Below, in pieces: positions 1-9,293 of a stretch of DNA of 64,000 bases (its first letter is position 1; each line of letters starts with the position of its first letter). A program made the position numbers and the translations under genes. Source of the DNA: CAJXZP01 sp963974475 (GTDB lineage Bacteria > Bacteroidota > Bacteroidia > Flavobacteriales_G > Salibacteraceae); NCBI GenBank assembly GCA_963974475.1, contig CAXBCR010000010.1:1-64000 (forward strand), read 5' to 3'. The notes beneath the pieces are model-generated. The model saw only the letters and a program-made list of their open reading frames with translations. It searched no databases and had not been told where the DNA came from.

Positions 1-70
1 TGGTAGTTCAGTTGGTTAGAATACCTGCCTGTCACGCAGGGGGTCGCGAGTTCGAGTCTCGTCCAGACCG
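1..70 (+). tRNA. tRNA-Asp (GTC), 5' end cut by window edge
   Basis: The anticodon stem-loop reads CCTGC-CTGTCAC-GCAGG with anticodon GTC, which decodes Asp. The T arm GCGAG-TTCGAGT-CTCGT is intact. The 3' acceptor strand CCAGACC (63-69) pairs with a 5' strand of which only the last three bases lie in the window, so about four bases are missing. Base 70 is the discriminator G expected for tRNA-Asp. CCA is not encoded. The defence island starts about 320 bases downstream, as is common at tRNA loci. Confidence 0.95.
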
Positions 71-82
71 CAATTTTTCAGA

Positions 83-112
83 AGCTTCACAGAAATGTGA
101 GGCTTTTTTTTT
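83..112 (+). terminator. Rho-independent terminator after tRNA-Asp
   Basis: AGCTTCAC (83-90) pairs with GTGAGGCT (97-104), with one G-U pair, and is followed by a run of T. It sits 13 bases after the tRNA and fits termination of the tRNA transcript. Confidence 0.8.
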
Positions 113-386
113 GCCTTTTTTTTGGTGATTCTACTGGTTTTGGGATGTTAATTCGGGGCTTCGAGTATCGTTGCTATGCAACTCCTCAGCTGCCCTTTAA
201 CTGGGGTTTGTTTTCTATTCTTTCTTTTTTTTGATTCTTATTAATGCTGCTCCTCTGCTTCAGGTGTTTGCGGACTGAAACCTCAATACTAAAAAATCCA
301 TTCATTTGTTGCACATAATGCTAATCCTCTGCTCCAGTTAAAGGCCGCACTAAGCAATCGAAGGCAGCTGTTACTAATTTGTATCA
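113..386. other. Non-coding spacer between tRNA-Asp and mcrC with inverted arms
   Basis: No gene is seen in this stretch. It holds an 11-bp perfect inverted repeat, CCTTTAACTGG (194-204) against CCAGTTAAAGG (334-344), and an outer pair, CAGCTGCC (187-194) against GGCAGCTG (363-370). Two degenerate direct copies of a segment containing CCTCTGCT lie at about 250-285 and 318-350. It could be a decayed insertion or a 3' structure for the mcrBC transcript; nothing in the sequence decides this. Confidence 0.4.
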
Positions 387-1640
387 TCAATTAAGCAATT
401 GGTCTTTAACTCTAATCATATCAAGGATATTTTGATAAATATCTCTTCTTAATCCACTATTATCAATAACATCTACAAACCCTAAAGTACAATGATGGGA
501 GGCATCATTAAATGGCTTCGCGAATGTTCCTTTTATATCTTTTTGGTTGTTGGTTCTTGGGTAAAGCAAAACGCTATGTGAGCTATTCCAATGATGATTG
601 TATACGTACATCTGTTTCAAATCATTATCAGCAGGTTTTTTATTATCTATTACCTTCCATTTGGTATCGATTACAAATACCTGATTTGTTTCTTTGTTTT
701 TTAATACGATATCAGGTTTTACAATTTTTGTTTCCCAAAACTTATGTCTTCTTTGAGCTAAAACCTCAAATTCAATTGATACGTTTTTCTTAAGAATGTG
801 ATATACATACTCTTCCCACAACACATTCATATCAAACATTAATGCGAGAACATCATTTCTACCAGCAGACAAGTCTGGACGGTAATTAAGGATTAATAAT
901 TTGGCAATACTTACCGCATTTTTGTATGGGAAGGTTTTTCTATCTGTTGATAGTTTTGAAAAATGTGCTTCTGTTACTTGCAAAGCATTAACATCAGGAA
1001 AATCTAGTTCCACTCGCCCAATTCTATCTTTAAGTCTTGACTCAGTTGACAACCGCTTAACTAGACCTAAAGCCACAAATAATACTTGATGCAACAAATG
1101 GTTCTTATCGTAAACTGAATGACGGGTATAAAAACGTTCTTTGTGAACCACATTTTTGGCAATATTTTTAGAAAAAACCAAAGCCCCTTTTAATGCTTTT
1201 TGTTGTCCTTCTGTTTTCCGATACTTTTTAATTAGTCCTTGATGAATTAATGCCTCTACTTTCGAAACAAAAAGTTCGAAATACAATTCTAATACTGAGT
1301 TTGCCCGGAGTTTTAAAGTTGCATTTCCTGTTTGTTTTGCTGTTAACATATGGCAGGTTTTCAGCATATCTAACAATACTTTTTGCCAAATATCCTTGCG
1401 GTCCTCTTTACCCACCTTAGGCAATACCTCAATAGTATGTTTCCCTATTTGAATGGCTCCTACATACTGTTTGAAACGAACTCCGTATGGAATCATTTCA
1501 AAAAATGGAGTGCGTTCATTCGCTTGGAAGTATTTTTCGAAAGCTGAAAACATTCCCGAAGTGAATCTCTTATCTGAATACCTCCCTTTCCAAGCTATGG
1601 ATTGATATTCAAAAACCTTTATGGATTCTGGCTTACTCAC
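387..1640 (-). CDS. mcrC: McrC family subunit of McrBC restriction system
   Basis: 417 aa. McrC is the nuclease partner of the McrB GTPase in cutting methylated or otherwise modified DNA. The N-terminal half matches the McrBC 5-methylcytosine restriction component family, including the conserved stretch GLIKKYRKTEGQQKALKG. The C-terminal part has a PD-(D/E)xK-type core: KPDIVLKN followed by VFVIDTKWK at roughly residues 305-330. The start is GTG, inside the end of mcrB, giving an 8-bp overlap that implies translational coupling. The next in-frame ATG would remove about 29 residues of family-typical sequence, so GTG is preferred. It is the last gene of the minus-strand defence run. Confidence 0.88.
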   Translation of the reverse strand: MSKPESIKVFEYQSIAWKGRYSDKRFTSGMFSAFEKYFQANERTPFFEMIPYGVRFKQYVGAIQIGKHTIEVLPKVGKEDRKDIWQKVLLDMLKTCHMLTAKQTGNATLKLRANSVLELYFELFVSKVEALIHQGLIKKYRKTEGQQKALKGALVFSKNIAKNVVHKERFYTRHSVYDKNHLLHQVLFVALGLVKRLSTESRLKDRIGRVELDFPDVNALQVTEAHFSKLSTDRKTFPYKNAVSIAKLLILNYRPDLSAGRNDVLALMFDMNVLWEEYVYHILKKNVSIEFEVLAQRRHKFWETKIVKPDIVLKNKETNQVFVIDTKWKVIDNKKPADNDLKQMYVYNHHWNSSHSVLLYPRTNNQKDIKGTFAKPFNDASHHCTLGFVDVIDNSGLRRDIYQNILDMIRVKDQLLN

Positions 1641-3858
1641 CTTTGCGCATTAAAAGGTCTAAAGCCATTTTTAAATCAATTTTATTAGATGACATAATTT
1701 CATACCTATTTCCATCTTGGTAATCTGTATCCACTGAATCTTCAATATAGGCAAATTTCACTTTTGAATTAGGAAAAGGAACAACAAATCCTTTTCCCAA
1801 AACCATTCCTATTTTAACAAAATCGTTAAAGAAATACTCTTGTAGTAATGGGATTATTTTATCAGTAAATACAGCCTTTAAATCCTTATCAAAGTCAGAT
1901 GATTTTTTAAGACCTAAAAAGTAGGAGTGTCCAATTTGATGATCCCTATCCACCAAAACTGTAATTCGCTCATTGATAGTTTTAAGGACTTCCGAAATTT
2001 GAATTTCATTCCAATCGTTTTTATTACCTAACTTGTCTTCTAGTAACTCTGGTAATGGCATCATTTCCTCGAACGTAAAACGTCTTCGTAATGCGGTATC
2101 TAATGCTTCTACACTTCTATCGGCTGTGTTCATTGTACCAATGATGTGTAAATTTGGTGGCACTGAAAATTTCTCCTTTGAATATGGTAAAGTTACCTCT
2201 AACTCATTAGGCATTCCTTTTCGTTTATCATCCTCAATTAAGGTTATTAACTCCCCAAATATGGATGATACGTTACCTCTATTTATTTCATCAATAATTA
2301 ATACAAACTGTTCTTTTACTTCATTGGTCTCCACACTGTTTTTGGCTGCTATTTCTTTTAGATCACGAACCAAAGGATTATAATAGACAACCAAACCGGA
2401 AGACATTGTTCGATTACCTTCATAAATCTCATTCAATGTTGATATGCTGAGTGTATGTTTTACACTCCCGCTTTTTTTCCTGAAAGCGATAGTTGTAGCG
2501 TTAATCCCTATGATATTAAAAAAAGAACCCTTGGAGACCATATCTATTCTAACCTCATCATTTTCGGAGCTTTCCCATTTATTTTTCAGGATATTAAAAG
2601 CTTGAGTAAATGTCATGGCGCTACCACCATTCCAGTTTTCACTGGCCCTTTTTGCAATTACTTTAAATATTCCGTCCTGAACATCATAGGTAACCTGTTC
2701 ATTTTTTGTTTCTGGTTTTATTCCTTCAATAAAATCTTCATAAGACAGAGATTGATGAAAGGTAGAAAACATAATATTACCAGACTTTACAAGAGATCTA
2801 TATTTATCCATAACCACATCACGTGGATGAGATAAATCAAAACTAGGTTCAATAATTTCAATCGCTTTGTTAACGGTAATATAGGTCTTGCCCGTACCTG
2901 GAGGGCCGTATAGAATTTGGTTTAATTCCGTATTAGTGTTTAAATCATCTCCAGGTTCATTTGTACTTTCCATAACTACATCTCTCTTTTTTATTAGACC
3001 TCTAACCTCATCGCCTATTGACTCCTCCAAAAACAATAATTGATCTATTAATTGTTGAATAAAATCATCATTATTTTTAACGACTTCTGGCTTAACACAA
3101 ATACTTTTTGAACCTCTCCATCCCGTCCATACTAACCCTTTAGGCAAGGTTTTTATGGATTGGTGAAATAAGTCATTTTCTGCTTGAATTCCTTCAAAAT
3201 GTAGAACTACCCAAAGAGATTTGTTCATATCCCTAATTTCATAATGAGCTCTCTTATCTCCAATAACTTTATATGAATCCGAAATCCAAACCCAACCATT
3301 ATTAATTTCCTGAACCTCAAAATCTCTTAAAATATTATTTTCAATTTTTAGCGTCTCTTTAAACCTTAAAATCACTTTCTCATAATCAAAATCGATGGGC
3401 TTTTGTAACCCACCGGCTATAATCCCAGGAATAAATGACTCTAAATCTTTTAATTTATCTTCATTGAGAAAAAACTGAAAGGAATATTTACGTATAGGAA
3501 CATGTCCCCCTTCAATATTCTTTTTAAAAAATGCATAAAAAAAATTTTCAAGTATGGCGTTTTCTTGCATACGACCAAAGAGTTTACCTAGTTTTTGTCC
3601 TGTTGGTCCCCCGTGTAAATCAGAATGTGGCTTTGGTTCATAATCACTACGATCTATATCTTTATAACCTAAAAAACGACTGGGACCAAATTCTACCAGT
3701 CCATCAATTATCATCACAACAAAATTGAATCCCATTTTCATGCGACTTTCGTAAAAAGCAACATCTTTAGGACTGGACGAATTACGGCACTGAATTAAAT
3801 ACCGTAGGTTCTTTTCTACATCCTCTACGCTTTCAACAAATTCTAATTTTTCTTTCAT
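1633..3858 (-). CDS. mcrB: McrB-like AAA+ GTPase of McrBC system
   Basis: 741 aa. McrB hexamers hydrolyse GTP and drive McrC nuclease when the N-terminal domain binds modified DNA. The C-terminal half is clear: Walker A YGPPGTGKT near residue 317, Walker B LIIDEINRGNVSSIFGEL near 520, and the McrB signature GTMNTADRS near 571, followed by an ALRRRF arginine-finger region. Residues 1 to about 300 are a specificity region I do not recognise. It looks like two parts: one with FGPSRFLGYKD near residue 60, and one rich in aromatics (WVWISDSYK, GLVWTGWRGSK) between about 215 and 275. It ends overlapping mcrC and starts 25 bp after hsdR, so all three may share a transcript. Confidence 0.9.
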   Translation of the reverse strand: MKEKLEFVESVEDVEKNLRYLIQCRNSSSPKDVAFYESRMKMGFNFVVMIIDGLVEFGPSRFLGYKDIDRSDYEPKPHSDLHGGPTGQKLGKLFGRMQENAILENFFYAFFKKNIEGGHVPIRKYSFQFFLNEDKLKDLESFIPGIIAGGLQKPIDFDYEKVILRFKETLKIENNILRDFEVQEINNGWVWISDSYKVIGDKRAHYEIRDMNKSLWVVLHFEGIQAENDLFHQSIKTLPKGLVWTGWRGSKSICVKPEVVKNNDDFIQQLIDQLLFLEESIGDEVRGLIKKRDVVMESTNEPGDDLNTNTELNQILYGPPGTGKTYITVNKAIEIIEPSFDLSHPRDVVMDKYRSLVKSGNIMFSTFHQSLSYEDFIEGIKPETKNEQVTYDVQDGIFKVIAKRASENWNGGSAMTFTQAFNILKNKWESSENDEVRIDMVSKGSFFNIIGINATTIAFRKKSGSVKHTLSISTLNEIYEGNRTMSSGLVVYYNPLVRDLKEIAAKNSVETNEVKEQFVLIIDEINRGNVSSIFGELITLIEDDKRKGMPNELEVTLPYSKEKFSVPPNLHIIGTMNTADRSVEALDTALRRRFTFEEMMPLPELLEDKLGNKNDWNEIQISEVLKTINERITVLVDRDHQIGHSYFLGLKKSSDFDKDLKAVFTDKIIPLLQEYFFNDFVKIGMVLGKGFVVPFPNSKVKFAYIEDSVDTDYQDGNRYEIMSSNKIDLKMALDLLMRKGE

Positions 3859-3883
3859 TTTGATAAGTTTTAAGGTTAAATTA

Positions 3884-6800
3884 CTACCCCACCAAAGGCC
3901 ATTCGCTATACTGACCTTCGGCCTGTACTATTACTTCTTTGAGGAGATTGTCTAATTCGGAGAATGGGACTTTGCCTCTGAGTTCTTTTTTAACGGCTAG
4001 GCGTATGGCGGCTCGGGCGTCTTCTTTTTTGGCCCAATCTAATTGTAGGTTTTTCTTTACTGATTTTACCACTTTATGCACTAAATCTTGCATTGGGCCT
4101 TCTTGGTTGATGAGTTTTTGGTTGGCGTTTAGTAAATCGTAAAATGCCAACTCGTCTTCGGTTAATCCGAGTTGTTTGGTACGGATGTCATCGTTTTTAA
4201 ACTCATTTGCGATGTCTAGTAAATGCTTGATGGCGGCTATGGAATCTAAACTGTTTTTGTGATACCTGCTCAATACTTTTTCGAGTTCTTCTTTGAGGCT
4301 GGTCATACGGACAATGTTTTTACTCATGCGGACTTTTAGTTCGTCATTAATAATCCTGCGCAGCAGTTCTACTTTTATGTTCTCCTCGCCTTTTTCTTTC
4401 ACCATGGCTTGAAAGCTGTCATCTACAATAGAGATATCAATTTTATCTAAATCGTACATGGCGGCTAAATCCACAATTTTGTTGGCTTCTAATGATTTGC
4501 TGATTAAGTCTTTTACCCGTTGGTTTTTTAAACGCTGCGGGCCTGGTGGATTCTTGATTTTACGTATGACTTGACGGATTTTTTGAATCACCGCTATTTC
4601 TTCTTGAATGGCCCAAATGCGTTCGTCTGAACTGGTCATGGCTACGAGCTCGGCTAGTTTTCGTTCTTCGTGCAGAAAGCTGTCGGTTACCTCATCGTTA
4701 CGCATGAGATTATTCACCATAGTGCTTGACCATTTCATTTTTTGACCATCGGTCATGCCGTTGATTTCATCAATATCAAAACCGCCCATGAGTTCTTTTA
4801 CATCGGCAAATTGCTCGAGGCATAGGTTTACAGCTGCTTCTAAATCGAGGGTGGGTTTTCCTTCTCCACCGCTTCCCGTATACTTCTTGGTAGCTTCGGC
4901 TAAGAAATTAGATATGCCAATAAAATCGACCACCAAACCGTTGGGTTTATCTTCAAATACTCTGTTTACCCTTGCAATGGCTTGCATGAGGTTATGGCCT
5001 TTCATTATTTTATCTACATACATGGTATGCGCACACGGGGCATCAAAACCGGTGAGCCACATATCACGCACAATCACCATTTTGAGTGGGTCTTCTGGGT
5101 TTTTAAATCGCTTCTTTACGGCTTCCATTGCATCTTTGGTACGCACATGCGGATTCCATGATTCGGGGTCTTTGCCTATGTTACTGGTCATGATGACGGC
5201 AATCTCTGGACATCCTGCAAGCGCAGTAATAGCCTCATACATTTTCACACAATTTTTGCGACTCATGCACACAATCATGGCTTTACCGTCTAAGGTTTCT
5301 ATACGGGCGTTGTAATGCGTTAAAATATCTTGCGCTACGGTGGTTACTCTATCTTCTGCCCCAGCGGCATCTTCAATGGCTGCCCACACGGTAGCATTTC
5401 CGCTTTCGTCTACCTCGTCTACTTCTTCCAACTCTTGGGTGAATTTAGACTTAATGTTGAGCGGCACCATTTTAGGTTCGTAATAAATGGGCACGGTGGC
5501 GCCATCTTCTACGGCTTGTTTAATATCGTAAGTATGAATGGTGGGACCAAAAACTTGTTGGGTATCAGCATCCTTACTATCTACCGGAGTTCCGGTAAAG
5601 CCAATAAACGATGCATTGGGAACGGCTCTACGTATGTTTTGCGCAAAACCGCCACTTTTAAATCCGTATTGGGTGCGGTGCGCCTCATCGGCCATGACTA
5701 TTAAGTTGTGACGTTCGGATAGTACGGGATGGATGACTTCTTTGCCAAACTCTACCTCTTTTAATCGAAACTTTTCTATGGTGGTGAAAATTACGCCTCC
5801 GCCATTGGTGCTGAGCATGGCGCGTAGTTCATCGGTGGTTTCGGCATGTTGCACATCGCCTACCAAATCTTTACAAAGCACAAAATTTTCGTAGAGTTGT
5901 TGATCTAAATCGCTACGATCTACTTGAATGACAATGGTAGGATTTTTCATTTCGGGCAATTGGCGTAAAATACCCGTAAGGATAGCCATAGAAATACTTT
6001 TACCCGAACCTTGGGTATGCCAAATTACGCCCAAACGGCCATCGCCTTTAGGCTTGATGTTTTTAACGGCACTTATTACGGCTTTATTGATGCCCCAAAA
6101 CTGGTGGTACTTGGCACCTTTTTTTATGATTTTACCATTATGGTCTTCATGAAAAATAAAGTTTTGCAAGTAGTTTAACAGGGTTTCTTTAGGAAACAGG
6201 CCTTTGAGCAAGGTTTCTAATTGCAGGTCTTGGTTTTGCTCGGTGTCATCGCCATGTAGGCTTTTCCATGGGGCAAACCACTTTATGGATGAATTGTACA
6301 TGCCATGCAGGGCTTCTAAGCCATCGGAAACTATGGTGATGGCATTGTAATCAAACAACTGCGGGATGTCTTTTATGTAATGCTGTATTTGGTTGTGGGC
6401 GTTATCAATACCTACTTCTTGGGCAAACATGTTTTTAAACTCAAACACAATTACGGGCAAGCCGTTGATGTAAATGAGTAAGTCGGTTCTACGGGTGTTT
6501 TTAGGCCCTACAATGGTAACCTCATCGGCACATACAAATTTGTTTTTTTGGGGTTCTTGGTAGTTGATGGGGTACAGATGTTGGGCTTGTTCTTTGCCTT
6601 TGGCGTCTTTCCATGAAACGGAAATACCTTGGGTCATTTTACGGTGAAAATCACGGTTGCGGTAATCTACATCCATGCCCTCGTGTTGGGTAAAGGTGGC
6701 CATGGCCTGATTGATTGCCGTTGCGGGTACATGAGGATAGGTAGTTTTTAAAAATGTACGTAAATCATTTTCAATCACTACTTTTTTGAGCTCCCGTTGT

Positions 6801-6889
6801 AGGCTATTGCCTTCTTGGTGGGTATAACCCAACTCTTGCAGCCACTCAATTGCCGCGTTTTGTACCGTTACTTCAATCATTTTTGTCAT
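3884..6889 (-). CDS. hsdR: Type I restriction enzyme R subunit (HsdR)
   Basis: 1001 aa, normal for HsdR. The subunit translocates DNA with ATP and cuts unmodified DNA as part of the HsdR2M2S complex. The N-terminal nuclease domain shows RRTDLLIYINGLPVIVFEFKN at about residues 133-153 (the D and ExK of PD-(D/E)xK, plus an upstream acidic residue). The helicase motor has Walker A TQGSGKS near 293, DEAH near 399, GFTGTP near 430 and the motif VI region QAIARVNR near 640. The C-terminal third is the usual helical coupling domain. The start ATG is followed three codons later by a second ATG (TKMIEV), so either is possible. No truncation or frameshift is visible. Confidence 0.95.
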   Translation of the reverse strand: MTKMIEVTVQNAAIEWLQELGYTHQEGNSLQRELKKVVIENDLRTFLKTTYPHVPATAINQAMATFTQHEGMDVDYRNRDFHRKMTQGISVSWKDAKGKEQAQHLYPINYQEPQKNKFVCADEVTIVGPKNTRRTDLLIYINGLPVIVFEFKNMFAQEVGIDNAHNQIQHYIKDIPQLFDYNAITIVSDGLEALHGMYNSSIKWFAPWKSLHGDDTEQNQDLQLETLLKGLFPKETLLNYLQNFIFHEDHNGKIIKKGAKYHQFWGINKAVISAVKNIKPKGDGRLGVIWHTQGSGKSISMAILTGILRQLPEMKNPTIVIQVDRSDLDQQLYENFVLCKDLVGDVQHAETTDELRAMLSTNGGGVIFTTIEKFRLKEVEFGKEVIHPVLSERHNLIVMADEAHRTQYGFKSGGFAQNIRRAVPNASFIGFTGTPVDSKDADTQQVFGPTIHTYDIKQAVEDGATVPIYYEPKMVPLNIKSKFTQELEEVDEVDESGNATVWAAIEDAAGAEDRVTTVAQDILTHYNARIETLDGKAMIVCMSRKNCVKMYEAITALAGCPEIAVIMTSNIGKDPESWNPHVRTKDAMEAVKKRFKNPEDPLKMVIVRDMWLTGFDAPCAHTMYVDKIMKGHNLMQAIARVNRVFEDKPNGLVVDFIGISNFLAEATKKYTGSGGEGKPTLDLEAAVNLCLEQFADVKELMGGFDIDEINGMTDGQKMKWSSTMVNNLMRNDEVTDSFLHEERKLAELVAMTSSDERIWAIQEEIAVIQKIRQVIRKIKNPPGPQRLKNQRVKDLISKSLEANKIVDLAAMYDLDKIDISIVDDSFQAMVKEKGEENIKVELLRRIINDELKVRMSKNIVRMTSLKEELEKVLSRYHKNSLDSIAAIKHLLDIANEFKNDDIRTKQLGLTEDELAFYDLLNANQKLINQEGPMQDLVHKVVKSVKKNLQLDWAKKEDARAAIRLAVKKELRGKVPFSELDNLLKEVIVQAEGQYSEWPLVG

Positions 6890-6992
6890 GCCAATTCAGA
6901 ATTTAAAATTACACTACATTTTACATGGCATGATGCCGATGCATATTGAATTGCTTTACACGCGTGTAAAGGATATGAAATACCTATCGGTG

Positions 6993-8312
6993 TCATAGGA
7001 TTTCAGTTAGCGTTTGTTCAATATCTTTTACACGTACTTCTCCGCTAATGAGTTTGGGTAATAGTGTATCGCGAAGTTTGGTGAGGGTTTGGTTTTCTTG
7101 AGCGTTAGATTTTATTTGTTCTAATAGCGAAGAAACTTTAGGATTAATAATATCAACAACTTTCGCTTCAGGAACCAATATCTTCATTGATTTTACTGTC
7201 TTAGAATTTACTGCTGTTGCTATTGATGATGTATTACCCAAAGAATTGTAATCAAATGACTTTAATACTAAATACAACAATTCATTACTTAGAACTGTAT
7301 TATCATTTTCATTAAAATGAGCAATTGCCTCATTTGTCACCATATTTTCTGTGGTGATGGAAACCCTACCCACAGTTAATTTAAAGCTGAGAATAACAGT
7401 ACCTGTAGCTATCACATGAACCCTTTTTTTCTTTACCGCATCTAAAGTTAAATATTCAGAGGTATTAAAAATATATATGCCAGCATTTCCCATGTCTTTA
7501 ATAGAAACCCATTTAACACCTTCCTTTTTTGAGAACCAAACTGGCTCTTTTCTTGGAGGGGTTCTTCCAATGGTAATGTCATATTCCTCTTCCAGTCTCT
7601 TCACCTCCCAACCTTTGGGAATCATACCGAGTTCAGACTCCACAAACTCGCCACCTGAAGACTTATATGGTTGAGGAATCCCATCCTTCGCTAAAGCTAC
7701 GGATGGAAAATCAAAATCTACAAACCAATGTTTGTATAGGGCCATTGCCATTTCTTCGAGGGTACGGTTTTGTTGGAGGTTGATTTCTATTTTGTCGTCA
7801 ATGGCGGTGAGGATGTTGGCTATGGCGCGTTGTTCTTGGAGGGGTGGGAGAGTGATTTCAAAATCCTCAATCATGGATTTTGTAATGGCATTCCTTGTTG
7901 CCCCTGCACTTGCCAATGTCAGTAACGTATTTTTATTCTCTTTTGACAACAAGGCATACAATAAATAATCAGGGTCCAATAATGCTTGATTGGCTCTAAT
8001 TATAGCCACATGCTGATTTACTCTTGCTGGCAGCCATTCAACTGGAACTTGACAAACTCTAGCAACAGAATCACCGGTGATATTTAGTAAAACATCCTTC
8101 GGTTCCACAATTACATTTTTCAACGCATTCGCCTGTGTGTCATCAATAAAAGCAAGACCATTTATTGAAAATGAAAAATCCAGAACATTTTGACTCCGTA
8201 TCAATGAAATACCTGATTCCTTGTATGCCTCCTTACCACCTCTTGGTGTTGCTCCACTTCCAATTTTGGTTGTGATTTCGGAGAGTTTATATGTTTTCCA
8301 GTTTTTTGGCAT
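6993..8312 (-). CDS. hsdS: Type I restriction specificity subunit (HsdS)
   Basis: 439 aa. HsdS recognises the two half-sites of the target and guides the methylase and nuclease. It has the usual two target-recognition domains (about residues 1-155 and 225-385), each followed by a conserved helical spacer: LPPLQEQRAIANILTAIDDK with LYKHWFVDFDFP, and near the C-terminus LTKLRDTLLPKLISGEV. The second domain begins with the typical GMIPKGWEVKRLEE. Its ATG follows directly after the stop codon of the AlbA_2 gene, so the two are probably cotranslated. Unusually, hsdM is not adjacent but more than 3 kb upstream. Confidence 0.94.
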   Translation of the reverse strand: MPKNWKTYKLSEITTKIGSGATPRGGKEAYKESGISLIRSQNVLDFSFSINGLAFIDDTQANALKNVIVEPKDVLLNITGDSVARVCQVPVEWLPARVNQHVAIIRANQALLDPDYLLYALLSKENKNTLLTLASAGATRNAITKSMIEDFEITLPPLQEQRAIANILTAIDDKIEINLQQNRTLEEMAMALYKHWFVDFDFPSVALAKDGIPQPYKSSGGEFVESELGMIPKGWEVKRLEEEYDITIGRTPPRKEPVWFSKKEGVKWVSIKDMGNAGIYIFNTSEYLTLDAVKKKRVHVIATGTVILSFKLTVGRVSITTENMVTNEAIAHFNENDNTVLSNELLYLVLKSFDYNSLGNTSSIATAVNSKTVKSMKILVPEAKVVDIINPKVSSLLEQIKSNAQENQTLTKLRDTLLPKLISGEVRVKDIEQTLTEIL

Positions 8313-9293
8313 TTATAATCCTTTTATGTTTTTGATGTCAGAAACAGCAATAGTTCCATGTTTTGGCAGTGCATTATCTGCATAAATTACCCATGATATT
8401 TCTTCTTTAAAGAATGGTTTTAAATCACCATCGGTAAGTTGAATTACTTCGGGTCTAGATTTCATTCCTGGTAAAATTGGGTCAAAACGAGATGGACCGT
8501 ATTTTTCATGCATTCCATCCCAATCCACTACATCTCTAATCGTGTTTTCTCCATAATACTCTATATACTCGGCTCCAGAATCTTTTGTTTTAACGGTTTT
8601 GAAGTCCTTTTGAAGTCTATCAGAAATCATAAACTTATTGATGGTAATGTAGTAATTCACATAGTTAGCAAAAACAGAACCTGTGTTACGAATTCGAATA
8701 CGTAAGAAGTTACCCCATTCTTTCTGATTTAAACCACCCATTGTTGGCACAAAACTATTGACCAACTCTCTTCTTTCTATTTCAAACTCCAAGGTCATAT
8801 TAGGATACGCACCACGGCTCATGACATCACGAATCTCGTAATCTTCCATGGCTACACTTTCAAAATTATAACGCTTGTAATATTTATGTCCGGATGCTTG
8901 GTGTGCAGTATTGCTTTTAGGAATATCAACAATATAAATAACGGTATTATCTTCTTTTGACACTTCAATAGGGGTAATTTCAATTCCGTCTATTTTAGGT
9001 TGAATTTTAGTACTAATAATCTGTTCCAACCACTCTTTGGTAATCTCCGTTCTTTGAATAGCTTCAATTTTTTCAGGTAAATGACTTTTGTTTTTATCAT
9101 CAAATTCACGCACGCCATAAATTATCACACCTCCATTTGAGTTGGCAAAAGCAGATACGTCTTTTGAGATTTCGGTTCTCTTTCTATCTGTTTTAGCTAA
9201 TGCGCCTGCTCCCTTATAGTCTAACTGATTACTTTCTTCAATACCATCAGTAATCATTTGGTTTATACGGTCTAATGTCCATGTACTATTCAT
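8313..9293 (-). CDS. AlbA_2/Schlafen-type DNA-binding domain protein
   Basis: 326 aa. Residues about 14-140 match the AlbA_2 (Schlafen AAA_4-like) divergent domain: ESNQLDYKG, then EISKDVSAFANSNGGVIIYGV, and a later HKYYKRYNFESVAM. Residues 165-326 form a predicted beta-rich C-terminal region that I do not recognise. Family members are often annotated as putative DNA-binding or transcriptional regulators and are frequent inside type I RM operons. The gene overlaps the ORF6N stop by one base (TAATG) and abuts hsdS, so ORF6N, this gene and hsdS look like one translational unit. A regulatory or accessory defence role is inferred from context only. Confidence 0.8.
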   Translation of the reverse strand: MNSTWTLDRINQMITDGIEESNQLDYKGAGALAKTDRKRTEISKDVSAFANSNGGVIIYGVREFDDKNKSHLPEKIEAIQRTEITKEWLEQIISTKIQPKIDGIEITPIEVSKEDNTVIYIVDIPKSNTAHQASGHKYYKRYNFESVAMEDYEIRDVMSRGAYPNMTLEFEIERRELVNSFVPTMGGLNQKEWGNFLRIRIRNTGSVFANYVNYYITINKFMISDRLQKDFKTVKTKDSGAEYIEYYGENTIRDVVDWDGMHEKYGPSRFDPILPGMKSRPEVIQLTDGDLKPFFKEEISWVIYADNALPKHGTIAVSDIKNIKGL

